A stretch of 50,902 bases of DNA from Actinomycetota bacterium (GCA_013178005.1 JABLXL010000024.1:1-50902); one strand, 5' to 3'. Shown: positions 1 through 7,566, numbered from the stretch's first letter. A program made the numbers and translations. The notes: generated by a model not told the origin, from the letters alone.

Positions 1-340
1 CCCCCGTCAAGTTCCATTCCCCCTTCGCCTACATCATTCGTGACGAGTGCATGCATCGATCTGCTGATGATGCAGCTCCCCACATGGAAAAGAATTCGAA
101 ATATTGCATTCCAATGAAGTGGTGCTAAAACATCACCTTCTGGGAAAAGAATAAAGAAGCAAGCGGCCTTGCGGATTATCGGGCAAAGCATTCAAACGCG
201 CAGCAAGAGCAAGACACCGGATCCAATATATGAAGGGTTGCATTCATGCATAGGGATCCGGTGGCGACATGGTGGGCAGTTGCCAGAAAGGTTGTCGCCC
301 CCAAGCATGATACAAGGACGGCAAAGGGAAGGGGTGCCGG
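1..340. other. No gene recognised at the left edge
   Basis: Short open frames occur on both strands here, but none has a convincing ribosome-binding site, codon bias or recognisable motif. Bases 60-170 are somewhat AT-richer than the rest. I see nothing functional to assign. Confidence 0.5.
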
Positions 341-377
341 AAAAAGCCGGCGCGGACACCGTCAAGGCGTCCGCGCC
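341..377 (-). terminator. Rho-independent terminator of the hsp20 operon
   Basis: Read on the minus strand, a perfect 9-bp stem (GGCGCGGAC pairing with GTCCGCGCC, positions 349-377) with an 11-base loop is followed closely by a five-T run (341-345). It lies just downstream of the hsp20 stop codon at 404, where the operon should end. Confidence 0.7.
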
Positions 378-403
378 TCGGACTCTTCCCCATCGGCACA
401 CGA

Positions 404-847
404 TCAGGAGGACGTGATGGGGATCTTCTTCCTTCCCTCTATGGACTTGCCCGCGCCCTTCACGCGGATCTCCAGGACGCCGTCCTTGAGGCTGGCCGAG
501 ATGTCTTCCTCCTTGACCTCGCCGGGAAGGGGCACGCTGCGCGTGAAAGACCCGGCGACGCGCTCCCGGCGGTAGTAGTTCTTTTCCTCCACCTTCTCCT
601 CGCGCTCGTGCCTGCCGCTTATGGTCAAGGTGGAATCGTGCAGGTCGATGCTCACGTCATCTGCCTTGAACTCAGGCAGCTCCATCTTGACCACCATGTC
701 ATCCTTCTCGGAGTAGACATCCATGCTCGGCCAGTCATGGAAGGTGGGGAAGAGCGTGAAGTCGTCCATATCGCTCCAGAACCACCCCCTCGGCGTCCAG
801 TCCCTAAACGCTGCGGGGAAGAACGGCCTCCACCTTACGATGGACAT
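404..847 (-). CDS. hsp20: Small heat-shock protein, Hsp20/alpha-crystallin family
   Basis: This ATP-independent holdase chaperone binds unfolding cytoplasmic proteins. The protein is about 147 residues, normal for the family. An N-terminal arm rich in Trp/Phe precedes a typical alpha-crystallin domain (DMVVKMELPEF, then TISGRHERE, then a C-terminal GVLEIRVKG strand). The tail 'KKIPITSS' carries the I-x-I motif used in oligomer assembly. ATG at 847 is preferred because AAAGGAGG lies 8 bases upstream; an upstream in-frame GTG at 856 overlaps that site. It is the second gene of a two-gene unit, 42 bases after the small zinc protein, and is followed by a strong terminator. The divergent HspR-like gene suggests heat-shock repression. 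Confidence 0.93.
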   Translation of the reverse strand: MSIVRWRPFFPAAFRDWTPRGWFWSDMDDFTLFPTFHDWPSMDVYSEKDDMVVKMELPEFKADDVSIDLHDSTLTISGRHEREEKVEEKNYYRRERVAGSFTRSVPLPGEVKEEDISASLKDGVLEIRVKGAGKSIEGRKKIPITSS

Positions 848-889
848 CTCACCCACCTCCTTTCAGGTCATGGTCTCGTTTCCCGGCGC

Positions 890-1102
890 TCACGCCGGCA
901 GGGAGCTCAGCGCATATCCCATCTCCGAGCCCCCAAGGCCGTACTCGTCGTCGAGTCCAGCTTCGGATATCCTGAGCGCCCCACCGATCTCCGCGCCCAT
1001 CTCTTCTCTAAACTTCGCGTAATCGAACAGGCAGACCTGGCACATGTCGAATTCGATGGAACCGGCGCTTCCGCAAATAACACATCTCTGGCTTTTCTCC
1101 AA
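890..1102 (-). CDS. Small double-CxxC zinc-binding protein
   Basis: A protein of about 70 residues with no recognised family. It has CVIC near the N-terminus and CQVC about 17 residues later, a treble-clef or zinc-ribbon-like arrangement, followed by an acidic, glycine-rich tail. The start is probably TTG at 1102, 8 bases after AAGGAGGAGG; GTG codons at 1108 and 1123 are also in frame but sit too near or before that site. It is first in the operon with hsp20 and shares its promoter, so a redox- or heat-stress role is a guess from context only. Confidence 0.7.
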   Translation of the reverse strand: MEKSQRCVICGSAGSIEFDMCQVCLFDYAKFREEMGAEIGGALRISEAGLDDEYGLGGSEMGYALSSLPA

Positions 1103-1148
1103 GGGCACCACCTCCTCCTTCACGCTTAGGTCTTATATTTCACTAATT

Positions 1149-1177
1149 ATGTTAGATTTATTATAATTAATTGTCAA
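1149..1177 (-). promoter_or_regulatory. Promoter of the zinc protein-hsp20 operon
   Basis: On the minus strand TTGACA (1177-1172) is separated by 17 bases from TAACAT (1154-1149). It lies in the AT-rich gap shared with the divergent regulator, and its -35 box is one arm of the inverted repeat described there. Confidence 0.6.
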
Positions 1178-1198
1178 GTATTATCATCACGTTTGACA
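1172..1198. promoter_or_regulatory. Inverted repeat formed by two divergent -35 boxes (candidate HspR-like operator)
   Basis: TGTCAA (1172-1177) and TTGACA (1193-1198) form an inverted repeat with a 15-base centre. Each arm is also the -35 element of one of the two divergent promoters, so one bound repressor could close both. The sequence is not the classical HAIR element (CTTGAGT-N7-ACTCAAG), so assigning it to the neighbouring regulator is inference. Confidence 0.45.
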
Positions 1199-1221
1199 TA
1201 TTAAATGATCCGGGATATAAA
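1193..1221 (+). promoter_or_regulatory. Promoter of the HspR-like gene, probably leaderless
   Basis: A perfect TTGACA (1193-1198) is spaced 17 bases from TATAAA (1216-1221). Transcription would start about seven bases after the -10 box, on or next to the A of the ATG at 1228. There is no Shine-Dalgarno sequence upstream of that ATG, which supports a leaderless transcript. Confidence 0.7.
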
Positions 1222-1227
1222 TAAATC

Positions 1228-1563
1228 ATGGCCCAAGAAAGAGGGACGGCGGGATACGGAGATTCGGAGCCCCTCTATACCATCGGGGTGGTATCCAGGC
1301 TCCTCGCCTGCGAGCAGAGCACGCTGAGGCGCTACGAGAGCGCGGGCTTGGTCACGCCAAGCCGGACGGAGGGAAACACCCGGCTTTATTCCAACGAGAA
1401 CATCGAGACCTTGAGGACCGTGCACCGCTTGATCGATGGGGAGAAACTCAACGCCAGGGGAGCGCGCATGGTGATGAGCATGCAGCGCGAGATAGACGAG
1501 CTCAAGGCGAGGATAGAGGAACTGGAGGAACGCCTGCGCGAACTGCAGGAGGGCTCCTCGTAG
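1228..1563 (+). CDS. hspR: MerR-family heat-shock regulator, HspR-like
   Basis: A DNA-binding protein of 111 residues. The N-terminal winged helix (residues ~14-80) contains LRRYESAGLV-PSRTEGNTRLYS, very close to the HspR recognition-helix and wing signature. A charged coiled-coil (residues ~85-108) follows for dimerisation. HspR represses chaperone operons and is relieved on heat shock; here it is divergent from hsp20 and separated by about 125 bases that hold both promoters, fitting that role. No metal-binding cysteine tail is present, which argues against a metal-sensing MerR. Unlike classical actinobacterial hspR it is not in a dnaK operon, so the regulon may be limited to this small heat-shock gene. 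Confidence 0.85.
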   Translation: MAQERGTAGYGDSEPLYTIGVVSRLLACEQSTLRRYESAGLVTPSRTEGNTRLYSNENIETLRTVHRLIDGEKLNARGARMVMSMQREIDELKARIEELEERLRELQEGSS

Positions 1564-1682
1564 GACACTCCCCGCTTTCTCCCAAGACCCCACGCCCACA
1601 CCCGCACCCAAACCTTTTCGGAACCTGCCGGAAAACGAATCCCGATGCATGGGATCTCAATCCCGAGAAGATGCCCTTTCAC

Positions 1683-1789
1683 TGCGAGCGTGGAAGGCGG
1701 GGTCCTTAAGTCCACGTTGACGCGGGCAATGGCCTCGTCGCAACCGATGATCTCTCAATGCGAGCGACAGGAGCGGGGTCCTTAAATCC
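1683..1789. repeat. Pair of 31-bp direct repeats, 76 bp apart
   Basis: Positions 1683-1713 and 1759-1789 share TGCGAGCG, seven variable bases, then CGGGGTCCTTAA and TCC; 24 of 31 bases match. They lie in the gene-free stretch 1564-1967, where I see no convincing gene or terminator. The function is unknown. Confidence 0.6.
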
Positions 1790-1967
1790 GGACGATAAGT
1801 TAGGTCATCCCACCCTCCATGCTTCGCAGCCGCCTCCTACGGGAAAGGGCAGCGTAGCCATCCCGCAGGGGCCGCGTGCCTCCATTACGGTTTGACCGAA
1901 AAACACCGAACCGAGGCCCGCCCTCATGCGAAGGCGGTACGCGAAGCACACGCTCGATATCAGCGGG

Positions 1968-2090
1968 CTATTTCTTGCCGCCCTCTTCCTTTTTCTCAAA
2001 AGCGTTTTGCGCGTCGCAATTCGGGCACTTCTTCGGCTTGCAGCGCGAATCCCTCACGTAACCGCACTTGTTGCAGACCCATTCCGCCAT
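1968..2090 (-). CDS. Rubredoxin-like zinc-ribbon miniprotein, 40 residues
   Basis: A 40-residue protein starting MAEWVCNKCGY and ending in a Lys/Glu-rich tail. Two knuckles, CNKCG and CPNCD, are 13-14 residues apart, resembling the rubredoxin-type domain found at the end of rubrerythrins and in many stand-alone ribbons. The ATG at 2090 is preceded by AAGGAGG with 7 bases of spacing, one of the best ribosome-binding sites in the window, so the short frame is almost certainly real. It may bind Fe or Zn; without aromatic and Pro spacing typical of true rubredoxin, electron transfer is only a possibility. It stands alone with no obvious partner. Confidence 0.75.
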   Translation of the reverse strand: MAEWVCNKCGYVRDSRCKPKKCPNCDAQNAFEKKEEGGKK

Positions 2091-2325
2091 GATCCAACCT
2101 CCTTCGTCGATGTCGACCTCATGCTTTCCCTGAAAATCAAAGGATCGGCCCATGGCCCGGTTCAGGCAACCCCGTTTCAACGGGGCCCGCCAAGAGCCCG
2201 CTCTCGGCATTAGCGCCAACCCGCGCCATCGCCGTCGCCATGTCGCTCAAGCTTGAAGGCGACCGAAGATTATTCTCCCCAACCTCCATGGCACCCTAAC
2301 GCCTATTGCAACATGGAATAGGGGG

Positions 2326-2772
2326 TCAGCGCAGGCCCTCGTAGCGCTCCTTGAAACGGTTAAGCAGTTCGGACAGGTCATCCAGGTTCGACATCCACAT
2401 GTCGAGGACCTCCCTGCCCTCAGGGGTCAGGCTATAGACCTTTCGAGCCGGACCGGAGCCCGTGTCGTCCAGTGAGCTCTCGGCCATCCCGGACCTCTCC
2501 ATGACCCGGAGCAACCTGTAGAGCATGGAGGGATCCATCCCGCCCAAACCGATGCCGAACTCCTTCAGCCTCCCCATGAGCTCGTACCCATGCATGGGCC
2601 GCTCCGCGAGGAGCAGGAGAACCGCCGGCCTCAGGAAGCGCCGCGTGGGGTCCCAGCTCAGACCGGGCAAATCCAGCGGCATGCCGCCATGGGCGTGCCC
2701 CGGGCGCATCATCGAGAAAAGGCGTGGGCCTTCTGCCGGTCTCCTGCACTCCCTCTCGTGTTCTCTGAACAT
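2326..2772 (-). CDS. PadR-family transcriptional regulator
   Basis: A 148-residue regulator. After a Gly/Pro/His-rich leader (~40 residues) comes the PadR winged helix: LRPAVLLLLAERPMHGYELMGRL, then PSMLYRLLRVMERSGM, then the wing with RKVYSLTPEGREVL. A C-terminal helix (residues ~120-148) would dimerise it. ATG at 2772 follows GGAGG. PadR proteins usually repress their own gene and adjacent transporter or resistance genes until a ligand binds; no transporter adjoins this gene, so it appears solitary. A perfect palindrome at its predicted transcription start is the likely autoregulatory site. The ligand is unknown. Confidence 0.88.
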   Translation of the reverse strand: MFREHERECRRPAEGPRLFSMMRPGHAHGGMPLDLPGLSWDPTRRFLRPAVLLLLAERPMHGYELMGRLKEFGIGLGGMDPSMLYRLLRVMERSGMAESSLDDTGSGPARKVYSLTPEGREVLDMWMSNLDDLSELLNRFKERYEGLR

Positions 2773-2792
2773 TTTTCACCTCCGTTCAATAG

Positions 2793-2805
2793 TGTCATTA
2801 TGACA
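2793..2805. promoter_or_regulatory. Palindromic operator of the PadR gene
   Basis: TGTCAT-T-ATGACA is a perfect 6-bp-arm palindrome placed at the predicted transcription start of the PadR gene, where a bound repressor would block initiation. Confidence 0.55.
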
Positions 2806-2811
2806 ATATTG

Positions 2812-2840
2812 ATATTAAATATTTATTTGCGATATGTCAA
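2812..2840 (-). promoter_or_regulatory. Promoter of the PadR gene
   Basis: On the minus strand a perfect TTGACA (2840-2835) and TAATAT (2817-2812) are 17 bases apart in an AT-rich pocket. Transcription would start near 2805, inside the palindrome at 2793-2805. Confidence 0.75.
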
Positions 2841-2882
2841 CATCAATCGCCCCTGAATGGATCCACACGCAGTCGACCTTGC

Positions 2883-3059
2883 TCATGCCTCGGCATGATG
2901 CGTACGGATTCGATCTTTATCACACCTCTGCCGGATATATGCGGATCCGATCCCAGCCATGCCTCACCGGGATGCGCTGAAGGAGTTGTCGCGAAAAGGC
3001 CGAAGAAGGGTTTGGATGCAACATTAAATCCGCGCCGTGGCATGGTGGTTTCCACCATG
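2883..3059. repeat. Two perfect hairpins at the front of the chemoreceptor leader
   Basis: TCATGCC-TC-GGCATGA (2883-2898) and CATGGTGG-ttt-CCACCATG (3041-3059) are perfect inverted repeats. Neither is followed by a T-run on either strand, so they are not simple terminators. They precede the degenerate tandem array upstream of the chemoreceptor gene. Confidence 0.6.
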
Positions 3060-3533
3060 AAAGAGACCTTGGTCGGCGTCAGCGAAAAAAGGCGCGATGG
3101 GGGTGAAGTGATGCGGGAACATTTGAGAGGGCTGTCGATCCGGCTGGCCAGGTTCCGCCGCCGGCGTGGCCAAAGGCCTCCCATAAGCGGTAGGGGATTT
3201 TCCGTTCGATATGGGTCAGGCCGGCGTAACTCCGCCTTCGTCGGATGCAAGGAAGCCGGGGCGGTGGCGAATGGCACATCCCGATGATGTCGATCCGGTG
3301 GGCGAGGGTCCGCTTTCGGCGGGGCCAAGGCAGCAGCACCCGGATAAGCAGCTAAGCGGGGTGTATATCGATCCAGGAAAGGAGGCCATGAGCGTCGCGA
3401 GCCCACGGAGACGACGATTCTTTGCAATGCAGCGCGCTATCTTCGGGCTGGAAAAGGAAACCTTCCGGGTCGCAAGTTCCCGAAAACGACGGTTCCATGG
3501 AGCGGGCCTCCCAGGCCAGTCGGAAGGACAGCG
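3060..3533 (+). repeat. Degenerate tandem array of ~75-base units upstream of the chemoreceptor gene
   Basis: No gene is visible between about 2860 and 3533. Units begin with TCGAT or TCGGG at 3135, 3206, 3290, 3368 and 3443 (spacings 71, 84, 78 and 75). The last two units align best: 3394-3420 and 3469-3495 match at 20 of 27 bases, and the units at 3135 and 3290 share GTCGATCCGG and a GGCCAA core. A weaker copy starts near 3060. The array ends at the ribosome-binding site of the gene at 3534. It could be a structured leader RNA, a protein-binding array or a decaying repeat; I do not recognise a known riboswitch. Confidence 0.5.
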
Positions 3534-4832
3534 ATGAGGCTCAGCGAGCAGGCCGCAAGGAGGTTCCGTCGAGAGGTGGCGTTGCTCATGGCCAAGATGC
3601 TGGCCATCGCCATCCCCATAGCCCTCACCGGGATAGCCATCATCGTATACCTGGCCCTTTCCATGGAGAACGGCTTCCTGATAGCCGTGTTTGCCCTCGG
3701 CGTCCCCGTGATCCTCGCCGCGGTTTTCTTCTGCGTGCTCTTCGCCGCCAACACCTACATCAAACCCCTGATACGCATAGACGAGTTCTGCTCCCGGCTT
3801 AGGGCCGGCGACTTTTCACGGATCGAGGACGTGGAGGGGGCGGGCGTGATGCGCGAGGTGGCGTCCACCCTCAACGAGATGAGCGACGCACTCGCCGCCT
3901 TTATCGAGCAGGCCGGCGAAAGCTCGGCAAAATTGGCCGAGGCCAGCGAATCGCTGCTCAAGATAACCGACAACAGCAACGCAAACCTGCAAGATATCTC
4001 GAACTCCGTGGTCGACCTATCCAGGGAGGCCGAGGAACAGCACCAGGGGATTTCGCGGCTGGAATCCTCCATCGATGAGCTATTGCGGGATATAGGTGGG
4101 GTGGAGGAAGCCGCCGAAAGGGCCCGTGGTTTCTCGGATGAGGTGGAATTCACCGTGAACCAGGGCGTGGAGGCGGTGCGCGAGGCGGCGGGGAAGATGG
4201 GAGGGATCCGGGAAACCGCCGCAAACCTGGAGAGGTTGATAGGTGAGCTCGACGAGCATTCCGGAGAGATCGGCCTGATCATCGAGGTCATCTCCTCCAT
4301 CGCCGACAAGACCAAGCTCCTGGCCCTCAACGCGGCCATAGAGGCGGCGAGGGCGGGGGAACAGGGCCGCGGTTTCTCCGTGGTGGCAGCCGAGGTGCGA
4401 AAACTGGCCGAGGATTCCTCCGACGCCGCGGGACGCGTCGAGAGACTGGTGAACGAGATAAGGAACATGGTGGCAAAGGCCGCCGCGGCCATGCAGGAAA
4501 CCAGCGTAAGGGTGGGAGAGGGAATGCAGGCGAGCGACAGGGTGCAAGGGTTCCTGTCCCAAGTCGACTCCGCCGCGCGTGAGATAACGCATCAAATTCT
4601 GGCGGTGATCGAAGCCGCCGGGGCAACCGAACCTACCAGCAGGCAGATGCGCGAGGCAGCCAGTTCCGTGTCCGCCATCTCCGAGTCGGTGACGGGCAAC
4701 ATGCAGGAGATATCCTCCTCCCTGCAGGAACAAGCCGCCGCCATGCAGGAGATAACCGCGCTTATGCACGAGCTTGACCAGATCGCCTCTGACTTGAGGG
4801 CGGTGATCGAAAACCACTCGCCCGAGCGCTGA
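3534..4832 (+). CDS. Methyl-accepting chemotaxis protein without external sensor domain
   Basis: A 432-residue chemoreceptor that would signal to CheA/CheW. Two hydrophobic helices (residues ~17-42 and ~46-72) are joined by only a few residues, so there is no periplasmic ligand domain. A HAMP region (~73-125) and a long helical signalling domain follow. The hairpin tip (residues ~254-295) is well conserved ([20 protein letters not shown]), though the usual QTN is KTK. There is no C-terminal CheR/CheB docking pentapeptide. Start ATG 3534 follows GGAAGGACAGCG. No che genes lie in the window, so the receptor probably joins arrays encoded elsewhere. The input could be membrane state or an intracellular signal sensed by the HAMP region. 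Confidence 0.9.
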   Translation: MRLSEQAARRFRREVALLMAKMLAIAIPIALTGIAIIVYLALSMENGFLIAVFALGVPVILAAVFFCVLFAANTYIKPLIRIDEFCSRLRAGDFSRIEDVEGAGVMREVASTLNEMSDALAAFIEQAGESSAKLAEASESLLKITDNSNANLQDISNSVVDLSREAEEQHQGISRLESSIDELLRDIGGVEEAAERARGFSDEVEFTVNQGVEAVREAAGKMGGIRETAANLERLIGELDEHSGEIGLIIEVISSIADKTKLLALNAAIEAARAGEQGRGFSVVAAEVRKLAEDSSDAAGRVERLVNEIRNMVAKAAAAMQETSVRVGEGMQASDRVQGFLSQVDSAAREITHQILAVIEAAGATEPTSRQMREAASSVSAISESVTGNMQEISSSLQEQAAAMQEITALMHELDQIASDLRAVIENHSPER

Positions 4833-5151
4833 AAACCCGTTTGCCTCTCCATCTATGTATCCGAATGTGCATCAGGTGTATGGATGCTTCCATGCTGTCC
4901 CTAAAGGTCAGGCAGCGCCGCCGCGCGCACTTCGCCCGCAACCTCTTGACCGAGGTGCCCGCGGTCGTTTTCCGGGCTTGATTCCTCTGCCACATATATC
5001 ACCGGGCTGGACCTACACGCATCGACGCACATTCGACTTCAGGTAGGGGTACGGCGGGACTATAATGGGCACGTCAAGGCTTTGCGGGAGGGAGACCGGC
5101 AGCTCGTTGCCGCTGACCGAAGAACTCCATCCACGAAGGAAAGGGGTAAGC
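4833..5151. other. Gene-free stretch before the nitronate monooxygenase gene
   Basis: The only notable element is TATAAT on the plus strand at 5061-5066, about 86 bases before the start at 5152. No good -35 box lies at the correct distance, so it is a weak promoter candidate. I found no terminator or small gene. Confidence 0.4.
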
Positions 5152-6300
5152 ATGGGTAAGAGAGTTCTGCGCACCAAGCTATGCGACATGCTGGGTATCG
5201 AGTACCCCATATTGAGCGCGGGCATGGGGCCCAACCTGCTCGGCGAGGAAACCGGGGCGCCGGTGGACCTGGTCGTCGCGGTATCCGAAGCCGGCGGCCT
5301 CGGTGTCCTGGGAGCGAGCGGCTACTCGGTGGACGAGATGCGCGACGCCATCCGCGAGATCAAGTCGCGCACCGACAAGCCCTTCGGCGTCGACCTGCTG
5401 CTGCCCAAGAACATCACCGAGCTGCCGGACACCGGCGCCCCCGGGGAAGTGCCCCTGGACGAGCTGTTGAAGAACCTCCCCCAGTCCCACCAGGACTTCA
5501 TCGCCAAGGTGAAGAAGGACCTGGGATTGCCGGACGTGGAGATCATGGTGAAGATGAACTCGACCACCATGATGCCCCACGAGGCCATAAGGGTCTGCCT
5601 GGAGGAAAAGGTCCCGCTCTTCGCGGCGGGGTTGGGCAATCCGGGCTTCATGGTGGAGGACGCCCACGCGGCCGGGACCAAGGTGTTGGCCATCACCGGC
5701 AATATCAAGAACGCCAGGCGCATGGCGGATGCGGGCATCGACCTCCTGGTGGCCCAGGGCCACGAGGCGGGCGGGCATACCGGCCGTATCGGGACCATGG
5801 CCCTGGTGCCCGGGTGCATCGACGCCGCTTACCCGGTCCCCGTCCTTGCGGCGGGGGGCATCGGAGACGGTCGCGGCCTGGCGGCGGCGCTGGCCATGGG
5901 CTGCGTGGGCGTTTGGGTGGGCACGCGCTTCCTCGCTACCGACGAGGGAGGCGCCCCCGCGGTGATCAAACAGCACATCGTGGAGGCCAGCGACGAGGAC
6001 ACGCGGGTGAGCACCATGTTCACCGGCAAGACCCTGCGCTCCATAAAGAGCCGTTTCATGGACCTCTGGGACGAGTCGGGCCTGCAGCCCCTGCCCTTCC
6101 CCCTGCAGATGCTCATCGCCTCCGCGTTGCTCGCCGCCTTCATCAAGGACAACCGGGATGAGTACATCGGCGGCTTCGCGGGGCAGGTGGCGGGCATCGT
6201 CAAGGAGATCAAGCCCGCCGGGCAGGTGCTGGAGGAGATGGTGGAGGAGGCGGCTGACATCCTCACCCGGAGGCTCCCCGAGAGCGTGACGGTGGAATAG
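5152..6300 (+). CDS. Nitronate monooxygenase / 2-nitropropane dioxygenase-like flavoenzyme
   Basis: A 382-residue FMN enzyme with a TIM-barrel fold, expected to oxidise alkyl nitronates such as propionate 3-nitronate to the carbonyl compound and nitrite. The conserved AQGHEAGGHTG segment (residues ~201-211) contains the catalytic His region, and AAGGIGDGRGLAAALAMGC...VGTRF (~233-260) is the phosphate-binding loop of FMN. ATG 5152 follows GGAAAGGGG; upstream in-frame codons lack a site. Some family members are enoyl reductases (FabK-like) or of unknown function, so the substrate is inferred. The last 46 codons are duplicated immediately after the stop codon. Confidence 0.88.
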   Translation: MGKRVLRTKLCDMLGIEYPILSAGMGPNLLGEETGAPVDLVVAVSEAGGLGVLGASGYSVDEMRDAIREIKSRTDKPFGVDLLLPKNITELPDTGAPGEVPLDELLKNLPQSHQDFIAKVKKDLGLPDVEIMVKMNSTTMMPHEAIRVCLEEKVPLFAAGLGNPGFMVEDAHAAGTKVLAITGNIKNARRMADAGIDLLVAQGHEAGGHTGRIGTMALVPGCIDAAYPVPVLAAGGIGDGRGLAAALAMGCVGVWVGTRFLATDEGGAPAVIKQHIVEASDEDTRVSTMFTGKTLRSIKSRFMDLWDESGLQPLPFPLQMLIASALLAAFIKDNRDEYIGGFAGQVAGIVKEIKPAGQVLEEMVEEAADILTRRLPESVTVE

Positions 6301-6437
6301 TACATCGGCGGCTTCGCGGGGCAGGTGGCGGGCATCGTCAAGGAGATCAAGCCCGCCGGGCAGGTGCTGGAGGAGATGGTGGAGGAGGCGGCTGACATCC
6401 TCACCAGGAGGCTCCCCGAGAGCGTGACGGTGGAATA
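6162..6437 (+). repeat. 138-bp tandem duplication of the 3' end of the nitronate monooxygenase gene
   Basis: Bases 6162-6299 and 6300-6437 are identical except C6268 versus A6406, a synonymous Arg change (CGG to AGG). The junction turns the original ...GAA TAA into GAA TAG, so the gene ends normally at 6300 and an untranslated second copy of its last 46 codons follows. The near-identity implies a recent event. Confidence 0.95.
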
Positions 6438-6501
6438 ATAAGACTATAAAACATATATAAGGAGCGATGGAGGCTGACGAGGCGGATTCGGGACTGATTC
6501 G

Positions 6502-7566
6502 TCACTTCCTGGCGAGAGCGATCTCCAGGTAACCCTCCTTCTCCTCCAGACCGCCCAGCGCGAAGGAGGCTCCCTCGAAGACCTCGAGCATGCCCCAGAT
6601 GCGCCCCGCGAGTATGGGGGTCGAGTAGGGGTTCACGACTCCCAGTCGGCAGCCCTCATCCCCGCGCTTGAACCGCGCCGGCCTTCCCCAGCTGCGCAGG
6701 GGGAACTTCAGCAGCTCCGCGTCCAGGGAAGTCTTGTCCTTGAAGGACGCGTAATAATCGCGGGCATAGTCGCACGATATCTCCGTGATTATCTCGTCCA
6801 CCTCGCCTCCGAGCTCCTCGTGCAACACCCTCACCACCGCGGCGATACCGTTGGTGTTGTGCAGGATGAAACGCTTGCCGCTCAGCCTTTCCAGGACGAG
6901 GGCCTCTTCGGCGTTCCAGTCGAACTGGCGAGAGATCTCCACGGGCACCCCGCACTCCGCGCAGTGTTCGTAGCGCAGATCGCCTTCCTCCGTGAAAGGT
7001 ATCCCCAGCTCCACCTCCTGTTCGATACGCTCTTCCAGCTCAGGTTCACCCTCCACCGCCGTTACCTCGATGTAATCGCGCCCCCCTTCCTCCTGCCAGT
7101 GCGGCTCTCCCCTTCTGCCCTCCATGGCCTCGAAGACCCCCGCCCAGTCCCCCATGGCCATGGGCTCGCTGTAGGTGTTACCGGTCTCCAGCACCAGGAG
7201 CTCCCCCTCCCGGTATTCCCTGACGGAAGCGAGGCCAAGCCCCCAGTTGGCGCAGAAGCGCGAGATCAAACCGTAAACCTCCATGGGAGTTGCCTCCCTT
7301 CCCGCCGCCCGCAGGTTGCGGGCCAGGGACCCGGCGTAACGCTTCCCGTCCTTGCGCTTGCCCTCCACCACCAGGCGGGTGATATCGAATCCTATGCGCG
7401 CGGAAAGAGCGGGGAAAAGGGCGTTGAGCTCGTCGACGTCGTAGAGGGTGCCCCTGATATGCGGTGGGTAAGCCGCGGTTATGACCCCGTTGGCGTGCCA
7501 TACGTTGCCTTTCCCTATGCCCCTGGGAAGGCCACAGGTGCCGCAGGTCTTCTTCCCCTCCGCCAT
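6502..7566 (-). CDS. Protein A: uncharacterised tandem zinc-ribbon/'NPY' domain protein
   Basis: A 354-residue soluble protein built of two related halves. Half 1 (~7-175) starts with CGTCGLP, then W-x-x-NG-x-IT, a helix ending GFDITRLVVEG, and later GNTYSEPMAMGDW. Half 2 (~205-354) starts CAECGVP, has an LGGEVDEIITE segment, and ends NPYSTPILAGRIWGMLEVFEG. The same order recurs twice in protein B at 40651-41736, so this is a family with an internally duplicated module. The fold order vaguely recalls V4R-type ligand-binding domains, but that is a guess. No signal peptide or membrane segment is visible. ATG 7566 follows AAAGGAGGGG. It stands alone as a transcription unit; function unknown. Confidence 0.85.
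   Translation of the reverse strand: MAEGKKTCGTCGLPRGIGKGNVWHANGVITAAYPPHIRGTLYDVDELNALFPALSARIGFDITRLVVEGKRKDGKRYAGSLARNLRAAGREATPMEVYGLISRFCANWGLGLASVREYREGELLVLETGNTYSEPMAMGDWAGVFEAMEGRRGEPHWQEEGGRDYIEVTAVEGEPELEERIEQEVELGIPFTEEGDLRYEHCAECGVPVEISRQFDWNAEEALVLERLSGKRFILHNTNGIAAVVRVLHEELGGEVDEIITEISCDYARDYYASFKDKTSLDAELLKFPLRSWGRPARFKRGDEGCRLGVVNPYSTPILAGRIWGMLEVFEGASFALGGLEEKEGYLEIALARK

Noticed and set aside
169-575. Open frames at the left edge
   Set aside because: Overlap the hsp20 terminator and gene; Arg-rich translations without ribosome-binding sites.
1172-1198. Classical HAIR operator for HspR
   Set aside because: CTTGAGT-N7-ACTCAAG is not present; only a TGTCAA/TTGACA inverted repeat with a 15-base spacer is seen.
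3060-3533. c-di-GMP (GEMM) riboswitch upstream of the chemoreceptor
   Set aside because: Chemoreceptor genes often carry GEMM elements, but the conserved GCAAA/GGGACGCAAAGC pattern is absent.
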